This document shows positions 9,001 to 18,322 of a stretch of DNA of 64,000 bases, piece by piece. A program made the position numbers and the translations under genes. The notes under the pieces are model-generated. The model had not been told where the DNA came from and did no database searches. It saw only the letters and a list, made by a program, of their open reading frames with translations. This DNA comes from JAHEZL01 sp964406465. GTDB taxonomy: Bacteria > Bacteroidota > Bacteroidia > Flavobacteriales_C > GCA-002722245. Location of the stretch: positions 7,178-71,177 of the forward strand of contig CAYORT010000016.1 in NCBI GenBank assembly GCA_964406465.1. Reading direction: 5' to 3'. Position 1 is the stretch's first letter, and each line of letters begins with the position of its first letter.

Positions 9001-11268
9001 GTGAAAAATTTTAAGGACATAATATTTTACATTTTAGTACTGGGAGCAGGTGTGTTGGGAATTTATTTTCTAATGCAGCAAGGAGAGGAACTTGAAGTGG
9101 GTGTGGCTAAAAGGGCAGTTGCTGAAGATTTTGGTGGTTTAAACCAAATTCAAGAAACGTTGCATCATAATGTGATTCATCCGTTAGCAATTTTATTGCT
9201 TCAAATAATAACGGTAGTTGCCTTTGCTCGGATTTTGTCTTTTGCTTTTAGAAAAATCGGACAGCCAACAGTGATAGGAGAGATATTGGCTGGTATTTTA
9301 TTAGGGCCTTCCTTTGTAGGACTCTATTTTCCTGAATTTTCTCAGTTTTTGTTTCCCGCGTCATCAATACCGAATTTGCAGTTTTTGAGTCAAATCGGAC
9401 TAATACTTTTTATGTTTATTGTGGGGATGGAATTGGATTTTACTGTTTTGAGGAAAAGGGCTCGCGAAGCTTTTTTAATTAGTCATTCAGGTATCATTTT
9501 AACATTTGCTTTTGGTGTTGTACTGGCATTTTTCCTATTTAAAGAATTTGCGCCTAAAAATGTAGATTTTTTATCATTCTCATTGTTTATGGGAGTCTCA
9601 TTAAGTATTACAGCTTTTCCTGTTTTGGCTAGAATAGTGCAAGAGCGTCAATTGTCAAAATCAAAATTAGGTCTCTTGATTATAACCGCAGCCGCTGTAG
9701 ATGACATTACAGCGTGGTGTCTGTTAGCTGCTGTTATTGCGGTAGTGAAGGCCGGTTCTGTGGTGAGTTCTTTGTATACCATTGGATTGGCCATAGTGTA
9801 TGTTGTGTTGATGCTGAAAGTAGTGCAGCCCTTTCTAAAAAGAATTGGAAATATCTATTCAAAGCAAGATTCATTGGATAGAAACGTAGTGGCTATTTTT
9901 TTTGCGACACTCTTAATTTCTTCTTACTTAACCGAAGTTATTGGAATTCACGCCCTTTTTGGTGCATTTATGGCCGGAGTAATAATGCCGCCAAACATGC
10001 ATTTCAGAAATGTTTTTGTTGAGAAAGTAGAGGATGTGTCTCTTGTTTTGCTTTTACCGCTCTTTTTTGTTTTTACTGGTTTAAGAACTCAAATAGGTTT
10101 GCTTAATGATGTATCACTTTGGAAGATTTGCATGGTGATCATTTTGTTTGCTTCCTTAGGAAAATATATTGGAACAGGCTTGTCGGCACGTTTTGTTGGA
10201 AATTCTTGGAAAGATAGTTTTTTGATTGGCGCATTAATGAATACAAGGGGCTTGATGGAGTTGGTAGTATTAAACATTGGTTTGGATTTAGGAGTTTTGA
10301 GTCCGGAGTTATTTGCCATGATGGTTATCATGGCATTATTTACAACATTTACAACCGGACCAGCATTAGACTTTATTGAGTTTATTTTTAAAGACAGAAA
10401 GTTGTTGGCTTCAAAAGAAGATTTAGCTAAGAAATATCGAGTCATCTTCTCTTTTGGAGATCCAGAAAGAGGAAAGAGTATGGTGGTATTGTCTGATGCT
10501 TTAATTCATAGAAATCAGACTAACTCAGAAGTTACAGCTATGCATTTGCGTTTAAGTAATGAGTTGCATCAATACAATATGTTGGAGTTGGAACGCGACA
10601 CCTTTAGGCCAATTAAGAGTCAGGCCGGCAAATTAGATTTAACCATAAAAACTGCTTTTAAACCAACGGTTGATATTGATAAGGAGATTGTAGATACGGC
10701 GAATGACGGACAGTATGATTTGTTGATTATAGGAATGGGGCCTTCTATATATGAAGGAACTTTATTGGGTAGGGTGATTGGTATTACCTCTAAAATCATT
10801 AATCCTGAACGCTTAATACAAACCCTTACTGGTAAAGAAAATATTATTGAAGGCAGCGTATTTAATACCAGAGTAAACAATATCATTAAAACAGTAAGAG
10901 GTTCGTTGGGAATCTTTATTGATAAAGGACTTAAAAAACCCGAAATGGTCTTTGTGCCCATTCTTTCAGAGAACGATTTGTTCTTATTGAATTACGCACA
11001 TATGGTAATTGCCAATAAAGGATCTAAGGTGGTATTGGTAGATGCATTGGGTATTTTTCAAAACAACATGGATTTTAAAGAGAAGGTGAATGCTATCGAA
11101 AAGGAGCATCCTTATCATTTAACTTTCCTAGGAGAGAATACTATCGAAAAAGAATTTTTATCGCAGCATGACCTTATGTTGATTAGTATCGATAGCTGGA
11201 GGAAATTGGTTTTGAGTCACAGCGAATGGCTTGTTGATGCTCCGTCGGCCTTGATAATAAAGGAATAG
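9001..11268 (+). CDS. Kef/CPA2-type cation:proton antiporter
   Basis: The 755-residue protein has an N-terminal helix (about 9-26), then about twelve membrane helices (about 60-460) of the sodium/hydrogen exchanger fold, with recognisable stretches GEILAGILLGPS, AVDDITAWC and NTRGLMELV. Residues 470-755 are a soluble domain with two universal-stress-protein-like parts, typical of Bacteroidetes CPA2 proteins, rather than a KTN/RCK domain. It should exchange potassium or sodium for protons at the inner membrane; the ion is not readable from sequence. The start is GTG at 9001, 55 bases after xseB, so it may have its own promoter. Confidence 0.9.
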   Translation: MKNFKDIIFYILVLGAGVLGIYFLMQQGEELEVGVAKRAVAEDFGGLNQIQETLHHNVIHPLAILLLQIITVVAFARILSFAFRKIGQPTVIGEILAGILLGPSFVGLYFPEFSQFLFPASSIPNLQFLSQIGLILFMFIVGMELDFTVLRKRAREAFLISHSGIILTFAFGVVLAFFLFKEFAPKNVDFLSFSLFMGVSLSITAFPVLARIVQERQLSKSKLGLLIITAAAVDDITAWCLLAAVIAVVKAGSVVSSLYTIGLAIVYVVLMLKVVQPFLKRIGNIYSKQDSLDRNVVAIFFATLLISSYLTEVIGIHALFGAFMAGVIMPPNMHFRNVFVEKVEDVSLVLLLPLFFVFTGLRTQIGLLNDVSLWKICMVIILFASLGKYIGTGLSARFVGNSWKDSFLIGALMNTRGLMELVVLNIGLDLGVLSPELFAMMVIMALFTTFTTGPALDFIEFIFKDRKLLASKEDLAKKYRVIFSFGDPERGKSMVVLSDALIHRNQTNSEVTAMHLRLSNELHQYNMLELERDTFRPIKSQAGKLDLTIKTAFKPTVDIDKEIVDTANDGQYDLLIIGMGPSIYEGTLLGRVIGITSKIINPERLIQTLTGKENIIEGSVFNTRVNNIIKTVRGSLGIFIDKGLKKPEMVFVPILSENDLFLLNYAHMVIANKGSKVVLVDALGIFQNNMDFKEKVNAIEKEHPYHLTFLGENTIEKEFLSQHDLMLISIDSWRKLVLSHSEWLVDAPSALIIKE

Positions 11269-11402
11269 CCAAAGGCATAATCTTTGAATGTAATTTGTCA
11301 AGCGTATTTATTCAACAATGCAATGTTGATTTAAAACTCGCGTTATTTCTAACTTTCAAAACTTATTTGGGTTAAAATAGCAGTCGGTAATTAGGAACAG
11401 AA

Positions 11403-11416
11403 AATCGGAGGATATG
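11403..11416 (+). promoter_or_regulatory. Strong Shine-Dalgarno before response regulator
   Basis: A GGAGG core lies five bases upstream of the ATG at 11414. Clear Shine-Dalgarno sites are uncommon in Bacteroidetes, and most genes in this window lack one, so this gene may be translated unusually well. It also supports the start choice. Confidence 0.6.
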
Positions 11417-11932
11417 ACAAATGATTATTTAGAAGTATTAAATACTCAGAAAATTGAGGAGGTGACGAAAGCGTTCCAGCAAACAAATGCTTCGAAGTTA
11501 AAAGTGGCATTAATAGATGATGATGAAATGTGTTTGCGAGTGGCAAAACACAAACTTGATACACTTTACAAAAATGTTCTTGAAATTACATCATACAAGA
11601 CGTACGACGAATTTGAGAAAAGTGCAGAAAATGCAGATGTTGTTGTACTAGATTATATGTACGATCAGCAATTAACACAAACGAATGGATTGTCTCTTTT
11701 AGTAAAAACTAAAATGATGAAACCTAGTCCGGTAGTGTATATGCTAACCGGTCATCGACACATGCATATCGCAGTTCAAGCTATGAAAAGTGGAGCTTCA
11801 GATTTCATTGTAAAGGGTGAAGGATGCTACGATAGATTGGCAGAAAATGTGTATCAACTTTTGAAGAAAAAATCTACAGCACAACGACGAGAATCTCTAC
11901 TAAGTCTTTTCTCTAAAAGAATGGGATTTTAG
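11414..11932 (+). CDS. Single-domain response regulator
   Basis: The 172-residue protein is essentially one receiver domain: acidic cluster D35-D36-D37, phospho-acceptor D80 in VVVLDY, T112 in MLTGH, and K134 in FIVKGEG. About 25 residues precede the domain and a short basic C-terminal tail follows, but there is no output domain. It probably passes phosphate within a relay or acts by protein contact. A hybrid kinase follows 46 bases downstream, the obvious partner by position. The loop after D80 (YMYDQQLTQTNG) is longer than usual. Confidence 0.88.
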   Translation: MTNDYLEVLNTQKIEEVTKAFQQTNASKLKVALIDDDEMCLRVAKHKLDTLYKNVLEITSYKTYDEFEKSAENADVVVLDYMYDQQLTQTNGLSLLVKTKMMKPSPVVYMLTGHRHMHIAVQAMKSGASDFIVKGEGCYDRLAENVYQLLKKKSTAQRRESLLSLFSKRMGF

Positions 11933-11978
11933 TTGAATAATTATTATCTTTTGCTCCTTATCTGTTTTACCGGGGCAA

Positions 11979-14264
11979 ATGAACACTCTTACCAGATTAT
12001 TATACATAGAAGTTAATGAAGAAGACGCTAAGAATTTCCGCAGAGAAATAGAAAAGTCTACTTTAAGTATTGCTCTTACTATAGTTTCTACGCTAGATGA
12101 ATTATTTAAAGAGGTAGAGAAAAATAAGTTTGATATAATTTTTTCCGATTATCATTTACCTCTTGAGACCGGATTACAATTTTTAAAAAATCTTAGAACC
12201 AGAGAGATAGAAATTCCTGTAGTTTTTATTACAGATTATGCCGACCCACAAATTGCAGTGGAGATGATGCAATCTGGTGCGAGTGATTTTATTCCAAAGT
12301 CACTTTTAAATAGTGATGGTATTGAGCAGTGCATCAGAAATTCTTTGCGTTATTCAGAATTAGAAAGTAAGAAAAAAAGCGCCGAGCTGCATTTAAAGTC
12401 GGCAGAGGATAAACTATCAACGGTTATTTCATATACGCCAATTATTATTTTTTCTGTCGATAAAAAAGGGGAGATCACTTTGGCGAAAGGAAGTAGTTTC
12501 GGATTTAGTGACGAAATAATAGGGGAGTCAATTTTTGATGTCTTCGAAGGTAAAGATGAATTTACCAATCAAATGAAAATCGCTTTAGCTGGAAATGAAG
12601 TCACACAATCAATCAATTTTGGTAGTTCAGTGTATCAAATTACTTGTACACCTAGGTTTGATGAAAACGGAGAATTGGAAGAAGTGATAGGTATTGCAAA
12701 CGATATAACCAAAAGAGCGGAAGCTGAAGACTCGTTGATGAAAGCAAAGATTTTAGCCGAGCAAACCAGTAAAGCCAAGCAAGATTTTATCGCTAATATG
12801 AGTCATGAAATTAGAACTCCAATGAATGCCATTGTTGGATTTACCGCTTTGTTGCAGGAGACAAAATTGAATGATATACAGCGTGATTATGTAGAGACCA
12901 TTAAAGTTTCGGGAGAAAACTTGTTGAACTTAATTAATGATATTCTCGATTTCTCTAAGATTGAAGCCGGCAAGCTATTTATTGAAAAAGAAAGTTTTGT
13001 ATTAAAGCATGTATTAGAATCGATAGAAAGAGTTTTAAAAGGTAAAGCGAATGAAAAGGCGCTCGACTTCTCTATTGAAATTGCTCCAGATGTTCCGCAG
13101 TATATTATTGGCGATAGTAATAGGTTGTATCAGGTTTTGATGAACTTAGTGGGGAATGCCATTAAATTTACTGAAAAAGGATTTGTAAAAATTAAAGTTC
13201 AAAAATCGTGGGAGAAAGAAGATAGATTTCGTTTGAAATTCTTAGTTATAGATTCAGGAATTGGTATTCCAAAGAGTAAACAAGATTATATTTTTGATAG
13301 CTTTAATCAAGTAAGTTCGGGTGCAACAAGAAAGTACGGAGGTACTGGCTTAGGATTGGCAATTGTTAAGCGATTGGTTGAACTGCAGAAAGGAACAGTG
13401 AAGGTTAATAGTGAAGTGGGCGTTGGATCTACCTTCGAATTCGAAATCAAGTATAAATTAGATTTAAATCATCGAGAGCTTGAAACAATCCAGCAACAAG
13501 AAATCGATTTGACATTACTTGATGGTAAACATATTTTGTTGGCTGAAGACAACAGAATGAATCAAAAGTTTATTATCAATATTTTTGAAAAAACCAACGC
13601 CAAATTATTTGTGGCGTCTGATGGAGAAGAGGCATTGCAGCTGCTTAAAGAAATGAGCTTTGATATTCTGCTATTGGATATTCAAATGCCGAACAAAGAT
13701 GGATTTGAAGTCATCAAAGAGTTGCGAACTTCTTTTCCAAAAGAGAAAAAGAATATTCCGGTAATAGCTATGACAGCACATGCCTTCAAAGAGGAGCGCG
13801 ATGCATGTATTGCCGCGGGAATGAACGAACATATTGCAAAGCCAATCAACAAAGATGATTTGTTTGCATTGATTTATAAATTTTTATTTGGAAAAAAAGT
13901 GAACAAAATAAGCTCTCCCGAACTTTTGGATACCAACTACTTAAAGATGATGTCGGAAGGAAATGATGAATTTGTGCTAGAAATGCTTGGTATATTATAC
14001 GAGGATACTCCTCCTTTAATGGAGAATTTAAAAATGGCCATAGAGCAAAAGGATTGGAAAAAAATTACTCAATTGGCTCATAAATACAGATCACCATTAG
14101 CATTGCTAGGCATTAAGCCGCTAGAGGAATCAATGAAAAAAATAGAGTATCAAGCGAAGTTGGAAGATGGGATTGATACTATTTCCTCCGAGTTTAATTT
14201 TGCTGCACAGCATACCAATAAGGTACTACAGGAAGTGAAAGTTAAATTAGATAAAAAAGCGTAA
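11979..14264 (+). CDS. Hybrid histidine kinase REC-PAS-HisKA-HATPase-REC-HPt
   Basis: The 761-residue phosphorelay protein has no membrane segment, so it is cytoplasmic. In order: receiver 1 (about 5-125, D57, K107), PAS (about 140-245), HisKA with H276 in MSHEIRTPMN, HATPase with N-box near N393 and glycine boxes near 427-460, receiver 2 (about 515-635, D567, K621), and a C-terminal HPt domain with H701 in AHKYRSPLALLG. It therefore holds all relay steps in one chain. The N-terminal receiver suggests control by another phosphodonor, possibly via the regulator upstream. No transcription factor lies nearby, so the output is unknown. Confidence 0.93.
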   Translation: MNTLTRLLYIEVNEEDAKNFRREIEKSTLSIALTIVSTLDELFKEVEKNKFDIIFSDYHLPLETGLQFLKNLRTREIEIPVVFITDYADPQIAVEMMQSGASDFIPKSLLNSDGIEQCIRNSLRYSELESKKKSAELHLKSAEDKLSTVISYTPIIIFSVDKKGEITLAKGSSFGFSDEIIGESIFDVFEGKDEFTNQMKIALAGNEVTQSINFGSSVYQITCTPRFDENGELEEVIGIANDITKRAEAEDSLMKAKILAEQTSKAKQDFIANMSHEIRTPMNAIVGFTALLQETKLNDIQRDYVETIKVSGENLLNLINDILDFSKIEAGKLFIEKESFVLKHVLESIERVLKGKANEKALDFSIEIAPDVPQYIIGDSNRLYQVLMNLVGNAIKFTEKGFVKIKVQKSWEKEDRFRLKFLVIDSGIGIPKSKQDYIFDSFNQVSSGATRKYGGTGLGLAIVKRLVELQKGTVKVNSEVGVGSTFEFEIKYKLDLNHRELETIQQQEIDLTLLDGKHILLAEDNRMNQKFIINIFEKTNAKLFVASDGEEALQLLKEMSFDILLLDIQMPNKDGFEVIKELRTSFPKEKKNIPVIAMTAHAFKEERDACIAAGMNEHIAKPINKDDLFALIYKFLFGKKVNKISSPELLDTNYLKMMSEGNDEFVLEMLGILYEDTPPLMENLKMAIEQKDWKKITQLAHKYRSPLALLGIKPLEESMKKIEYQAKLEDGIDTISSEFNFAAQHTNKVLQEVKVKLDKKA

Positions 14265-14335
14265 TCTTCTTTTTTGATTCGTTCACCGATAAAAAAAGCA
14301 CCTTTAAAGAATAGTTTTGGTTCGAATGTAAATAT

Positions 14336-14368
14336 TTGAGCGCAGTATTCTTTTACTTAATACATTTG
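14336..14368 (+). promoter_or_regulatory. Bacteroidetes promoter of candidate small RNA
   Basis: TTG at 14336-14338 and a perfect -7 box TACATTTG at 14361-14368 are separated by 22 bases, close to the Bacteroidetes consensus (TTTG, 19-21 bases, TAnnTTTG). Transcription would begin near 14374. No open reading frame follows; a terminator does. Confidence 0.5.
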
Positions 14369-14373
14369 CGCAC

Positions 14374-14472
14374 AGATTAAAGGTATTACTTGTGTAATTT
14401 TAATCGCACAAGTAGTTTTTTCATAGTTGTTTTGGGGTGCCTCGAAAGTTTACTTTCGGGGCTTTTTTTATT
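14374..14472 (+). ncRNA. Candidate small RNA between two genes
   Basis: About 100 bases lie between a promoter-like -7 box (14361-14368) and a strong terminator (14447-14472), with no plausible reading frame. The predicted transcript has one internal hairpin: ATTACTTGTG (14386-14395) pairs with CACAAGTAGT (14407-14416), one G-U pair included, across an 11-12 base loop. I cannot assign it to a known family. Alternatively, the terminator belongs to the kinase gene ending at 14264 and the -7 box is chance. Confidence 0.4.
14447..14472 (+). terminator. Rho-independent terminator
   Basis: The stem GCCTCGAAAG / CTTTCGGGGC (10 pairs, one G-U) with a TTTA loop is followed by a run of T on the plus strand. 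The T run overlaps the stop end of the convergent minus-strand gene. Confidence 0.75.
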
Positions 14473-14887
14473 TTTTATTGCTAGGAATAGGCTCTTCTAT
14501 AAAGCCAAAATTAAGTTCGGTAGATGTGCCGTCATTTTTGTTGCTCGCTTTTAAAAATAAGCTGTCGCCTTTTACAGCGCCTGCGAATTTCATTTTACCA
14601 GTTTTGCCAAAAACGCTGCAAGTGACATAGCATTTACCAAACGAGTAATCTCCTTTAAGGACCAATTTCGAGTTTTTTAGATTAAGATATTTCATCACTT
14701 CTTCTGGTTTCTCTATTGAAGTAGTATGCAAAACAGTGCCATCTTTGTAGAATTTAAGATAAGCTGAAGTTACAGAGTCAATTGGTGAGTGATAAATACC
14801 TTCTAGTTGAATTTGACATTTCGATGGTGATGGGCTAAGGCCTAAAAACAAGATAGAAGCTAGGCAAAAGGTTAAAAATATTTTCAT
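14468..14887 (-). CDS. Small secreted protein of unknown function
   Basis: I do not recognise the family. The 139-residue protein begins with a signal peptide (hydrophobic about 5-19; cleavage perhaps near CQIQ at 24-27). The mature part is about 110 residues of alternating short beta segments, with phrases such as LKFYKDGTVL, LKGDYSFGKC and MKFAGAVKGDSLFL. This resembles small lipocalin-like or META-like beta barrels that score a mutant or a stress response, but I would not name one. It is a single gene, convergent with the kinase region and divergent from ispH (74-bp gap). Confidence 0.6.
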   Translation of the reverse strand: MKIFLTFCLASILFLGLSPSPSKCQIQLEGIYHSPIDSVTSAYLKFYKDGTVLHTTSIEKPEEVMKYLNLKNSKLVLKGDYSFGKCYVTCSVFGKTGKMKFAGAVKGDSLFLKASNKNDGTSTELNFGFIEEPIPSNKK

Positions 14888-14961
14888 ATTGAATTTATTA
14901 AGCTAAAGATATAACGATTCTTCTAATCAATTGGTTATTTTTGTATTCACAATAAATATAG

Positions 14962-16200
14962 ATGAAAAAATTTGAAGTTCCCGAGTTTTATAGGAGTCCG
15001 GTAATCTCTCGTATCAAGCAATTGCGAAAAGATAGCGATCCACGTAAGAAAGACTATACACCAACTGTATTAGATTTTGGAGTAGTGAAATTTTATATAG
15101 CTAGGCATTTCGGATTTTGTTATGGTGTTGAAAATGCAATTGAGATTGCCTACAAAGCGATAAGTGAAAACGAAGGTAAACGCATTTTCCTTCTATCCGA
15201 AATGATACACAATCCGGAAGTGAATAAGGATTTGGTATCGCGCGGAGTTAGGTTTTTAATGGATACTGCCGGAAATCAATTGGTTGATTGGGATACCTTA
15301 CATTCAGATGATGTTGTTGTGATTCCTGCATTTGGCACTACCATTGAAATTGAAGATAAATTAAAATCATTATCTATCGACCCATATAAGTACAACACAA
15401 CTTGTCCGTTTGTTGAAAGAGTTTGGAAAATGTCGAAAAAGCTAGGCGATGAAAATTACACGATTTTAATTCATGGAAAACATAATCATGAGGAAACTAG
15501 GGCAACTTTTTCTCATGCTGTAAAGTACGGACATGCATTGATATTAAGAGATATGGAAGAGGCTAAAACTTTAGCCGACATTATTTCTGGTAAAGTTGAA
15601 AAGTCTAATTTTTACTCCATTTTTAAAGGTAAATATTCAGAAGGATTTGATGTAGAAAAGGATTTAAAAAGGATTGGCGTAGTTAATCAAACCACGATGC
15701 TTGCCACTGAAACAAAAGAAATTGCTGCATTTTTGAAGGGGGTGATGGAAAATGTTTTTGAGGTAAAAGATTTTAAAGAAGTGTTTGCAGATACAAGAGA
15801 TTCTTTGTGTTATGCTACGAATGACAACCAAAGTGCAACAATAGCTTTGTTGGATCAGCCAGTAGATATTGCTTTGGTTGTAGGTGGATACAATAGTTCA
15901 AATACTTCACATTTGGCAGAGCTGTGCGAAACCAAATTTCCAACGTTTTATATTTCTTCTGAAAAGGAAATATTAAGTAAAAATGAAATCCAGCATTTTC
16001 ATTATCATTCGCATGAAATGAGAAAAACCACTGGTTTTCTTCCTCAAAAAGATGTTGTGAATATCATCTTAACTTCGGGGGCCTCATGTCCCGATTCTAC
16101 CGTTGATAATGTTCTTCAAAAGTTATTGTCTTATTTTCCAGAAGCAACTCCTATTGATGATATCATGAGAAAATTTGAAGCAAGTATAACTCCGAATTAA
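14962..16200 (+). CDS. ispH: 4-hydroxy-3-methylbut-2-enyl diphosphate reductase
   Basis: IspH makes IPP and DMAPP from HMBPP, the last step of the non-mevalonate isoprenoid pathway. The three cysteines that ligate its 4Fe-4S cluster are visible: C53 in FGFCYGV, C148 in TTCPFV, and C283 in DSLCYATNDNQ. At 412 residues it is the long form, with about 40 extra N-terminal residues and an insertion near 200-235 compared with the roughly 315-residue E. coli enzyme. C376 in TSGASCPDS is not a cluster ligand. ATG gives the expected N-terminus. pyrD follows after eight bases, so they are probably co-transcribed. Confidence 0.95.
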   Translation: MKKFEVPEFYRSPVISRIKQLRKDSDPRKKDYTPTVLDFGVVKFYIARHFGFCYGVENAIEIAYKAISENEGKRIFLLSEMIHNPEVNKDLVSRGVRFLMDTAGNQLVDWDTLHSDDVVVIPAFGTTIEIEDKLKSLSIDPYKYNTTCPFVERVWKMSKKLGDENYTILIHGKHNHEETRATFSHAVKYGHALILRDMEEAKTLADIISGKVEKSNFYSIFKGKYSEGFDVEKDLKRIGVVNQTTMLATETKEIAAFLKGVMENVFEVKDFKEVFADTRDSLCYATNDNQSATIALLDQPVDIALVVGGYNSSNTSHLAELCETKFPTFYISSEKEILSKNEIQHFHYHSHEMRKTTGFLPQKDVVNIILTSGASCPDSTVDNVLQKLLSYFPEATPIDDIMRKFEASITPN

Positions 16201-16207
16201 TTTCAAA

Positions 16208-17242
16208 ATGTACAAATCAATTATTAAACCCATTCTTTTTCGTTTTCAACCCGAAAATGCGCACAATATCGTTTTCTCTTCGGTAAAAACTTTATTTAAA
16301 ATTCCATTTGTAAAACCTTTGGTTAGGGCAGCTTTTTGCGTTGAAGATAAAAGATTGGAGCGCACTGTTTTTGGTATTAAATTTCCTAATCCGGTGGGAT
16401 TAGCAGCTGGTTTCGATAAAGATGCAAAGCTTTACAAGGAACTGGCTTGCTTCGGATTTGGCTTTGTGGAAATTGGTACTTTAACTCCGGTTGGACAGCC
16501 AGGAAATCCGCAACCGCGCTCTTTTCGTTTGCCTAAAGATGAGGCTTTGATTAATCGTATGGGATTTAACAACGAAGGGGTAGAGGCCGCCGTTGAGCGA
16601 TTGAAAAAACGAGATAAAAATTTAATTATTGGTGGAAATATTGGTAAAAATAAAATAACACCTAACGAAGAGGCGGTTAAAGATTATGAGAAGTGTTTTA
16701 CCGCTTTGTATCCATATGTTGATTACTTTGTTGTAAATGTTAGTTCGCCCAATACGCCAGGTTTGAGAGAACTGCAAGATAAAGAGCCTTTGATGAAGTT
16801 GTTATTTCGAGTTCAAGAAATGAATTTGAACACTAAGCAGCCTAAACCTCTTTTGCTAAAAATTGCCCCCGATTTAACAGACTCTCAATTAGATGACATC
16901 GTGTCAATCGCTCAAGAAGTTAAGCTTTCTGGCTTGATTGCTACCAATACAACAATTAGTAGAGAAAATTTAAAGACCGATAAATCTTTTGTAGATACTA
17001 TAGGTGCAGGTGGCTTGAGTGGCAAACCTGTTAGAGAAAGATCTACAGAGGTTGTTCGATATTTGAGTAAGAAATTGGGGAAAGATTTTCCGATTATAGC
17101 AGTGGGTGGAATTCATTCTGCTGCCGACGCAAAAGAAAAATTAGATGCAGGTGCAGCACTTGTGCAGGTGTATACCGGATTTATTTACGAGGGATCAAGC
17201 CTGATAAAAAGAATCAATAAAGGCTTGTTACACAGTAATTAA
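16208..17242 (+). CDS. pyrD: Quinone-dependent dihydroorotate dehydrogenase
   Basis: Class 2 PyrD oxidises dihydroorotate to orotate in pyrimidine synthesis, passing electrons through FMN to membrane quinone. The 344-residue protein has the N-terminal membrane-associating helices typical of class 2, GLAAGFDKDA near 61-70, NRMGFNNEG (about 116-124), NVSSPNTPGLRELQ with the catalytic serine, and a C-terminal FMN phosphate site (VGGIHSAADA). Length is normal. It starts eight bases after ispH. Confidence 0.95.
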   Translation: MYKSIIKPILFRFQPENAHNIVFSSVKTLFKIPFVKPLVRAAFCVEDKRLERTVFGIKFPNPVGLAAGFDKDAKLYKELACFGFGFVEIGTLTPVGQPGNPQPRSFRLPKDEALINRMGFNNEGVEAAVERLKKRDKNLIIGGNIGKNKITPNEEAVKDYEKCFTALYPYVDYFVVNVSSPNTPGLRELQDKEPLMKLLFRVQEMNLNTKQPKPLLLKIAPDLTDSQLDDIVSIAQEVKLSGLIATNTTISRENLKTDKSFVDTIGAGGLSGKPVRERSTEVVRYLSKKLGKDFPIIAVGGIHSAADAKEKLDAGAALVQVYTGFIYEGSSLIKRINKGLLHSN

Positions 17243-17265
17243 CCATGGTGTCTTAAAAACAAAGT

Positions 17266-17297
17266 TTTGTATTTACCCCCCAAAAAAGCTATGTTTG
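17266..17297 (+). promoter_or_regulatory. Near-consensus promoter with C6A6 spacer
   Basis: TTTG at 17266-17269 and TATGTTTG at 17290-17297 are exactly 20 bases apart, matching the Bacteroidetes consensus. The start should be near 17303, about 85 bases before the lipoprotein ATG. The spacer contains six C then six A (17276-17287). Confidence 0.7.
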
Positions 17298-17389
17298 TAT
17301 AAGATTTTTGGAAACACAGCCAACCTTTTTATTGTTTGGTCGTCTCTAAATTAGAAAGCAAAATAGTGAGAACAAATTAATTCTATCTT

Positions 17390-18271
17390 ATGAAAGTATT
17401 GTTTAAAACCCCAATTTTAGTAGCACTATCATTCCTTGTGGTAGCTACAACCTCTTGTAAGAAAAGAGATGCTGAAGTTGCAGATGAAGATTTGCCAGAA
17501 GCTACTCAAACAGAAAGTTCTGCAGATAACTCTCAGGCCGATGAAATGCAAACACATGTTTATACTGTAGTGCATACAGAGGTTAGTAACGTGGAAGAAC
17601 AATCATTTAAGACAGGAGGCTCTACTGTACCTGCAGATATATGTGCTTTAATTACCACTAGTTTTGATACTATTACATTAAATTCAGTTCAACACATATA
17701 TTTAGATTCTTTGATTATTGACTATGGTCAGGCTGGCGGTTGTGTATGGGGTGGAAGAACTAGAACAGGAAAAATCATTGTTACTAAAAACAGAAGAATG
17801 TCTTATGTTGGTTGTGTAATGAATGTTGAGTTAGTGGATTTACATATCGATGGTTACAAAGTAGAAGGCACTGCATCACTTGAAAACAAAGGCTATGCTA
17901 ACTTAGAACTTACCTTGCACGCTACTTTCACTGGCGGTAAAGTAACTTCTCCCGATTTAAGTAAAATCTCTACTTTCGAAACCGATAGAACATTTAAAAT
18001 TGCTCCAGGTGTAAATAGAATAATTACTAATGTTTATGGCACGCAATCGGGTGTTAACCATTTGGGTCAATCATATTCAGCAGTAGTAACTGCAGCGCAA
18101 TCTTTAATGTTTATCGACGACTGTAAATATCCTCAAAAAGGAGTTGTTACCATCACATCATCTAATCATCCAACTTTAGAAGTTGATTTTGCTGGAGGTA
18201 CAGGTCATTGTGATAATTTGGCTGTTGTTAAGATAAACGGCACGAAATACAAACAGACTTTAGGATTCTAG
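17390..18271 (+). CDS. Predicted lipoprotein of unknown function
   Basis: The 293-residue protein starts with a lipoprotein signal; the lipobox is TTSC with the cysteine at residue 23, followed by KK. Residues 30-52 are acidic and low-complexity, a linker typical of surface-displayed Bacteroidetes lipoproteins. The rest is beta-rich with four to six scattered cysteines (IC, GGCVW, VGCVM, DDCKYP, GHCDN) that could form disulfides. I cannot assign a family. A second unrelated lipoprotein of similar style is at 61756. It has its own strong promoter and a terminator right after the stop. Confidence 0.7.
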   Translation: MKVLFKTPILVALSFLVVATTSCKKRDAEVADEDLPEATQTESSADNSQADEMQTHVYTVVHTEVSNVEEQSFKTGGSTVPADICALITTSFDTITLNSVQHIYLDSLIIDYGQAGGCVWGGRTRTGKIIVTKNRRMSYVGCVMNVELVDLHIDGYKVEGTASLENKGYANLELTLHATFTGGKVTSPDLSKISTFETDRTFKIAPGVNRIITNVYGTQSGVNHLGQSYSAVVTAAQSLMFIDDCKYPQKGVVTITSSNHPTLEVDFAGGTGHCDNLAVVKINGTKYKQTLGF

Positions 18272-18283
18272 AAAACAATACTT

Positions 18284-18322
18284 AAAAAGAAAGGCTTCCA
18301 ATTTTGGAAGCCTTTCTTTTTT
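18284..18322. terminator. Bidirectional terminator
   Basis: A stem of about 17 pairs (18285-18301 with 18305-18321) is flanked by A and T runs. It can end both the plus-strand lipoprotein gene and the minus-strand YciO-type gene. Confidence 0.85.
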
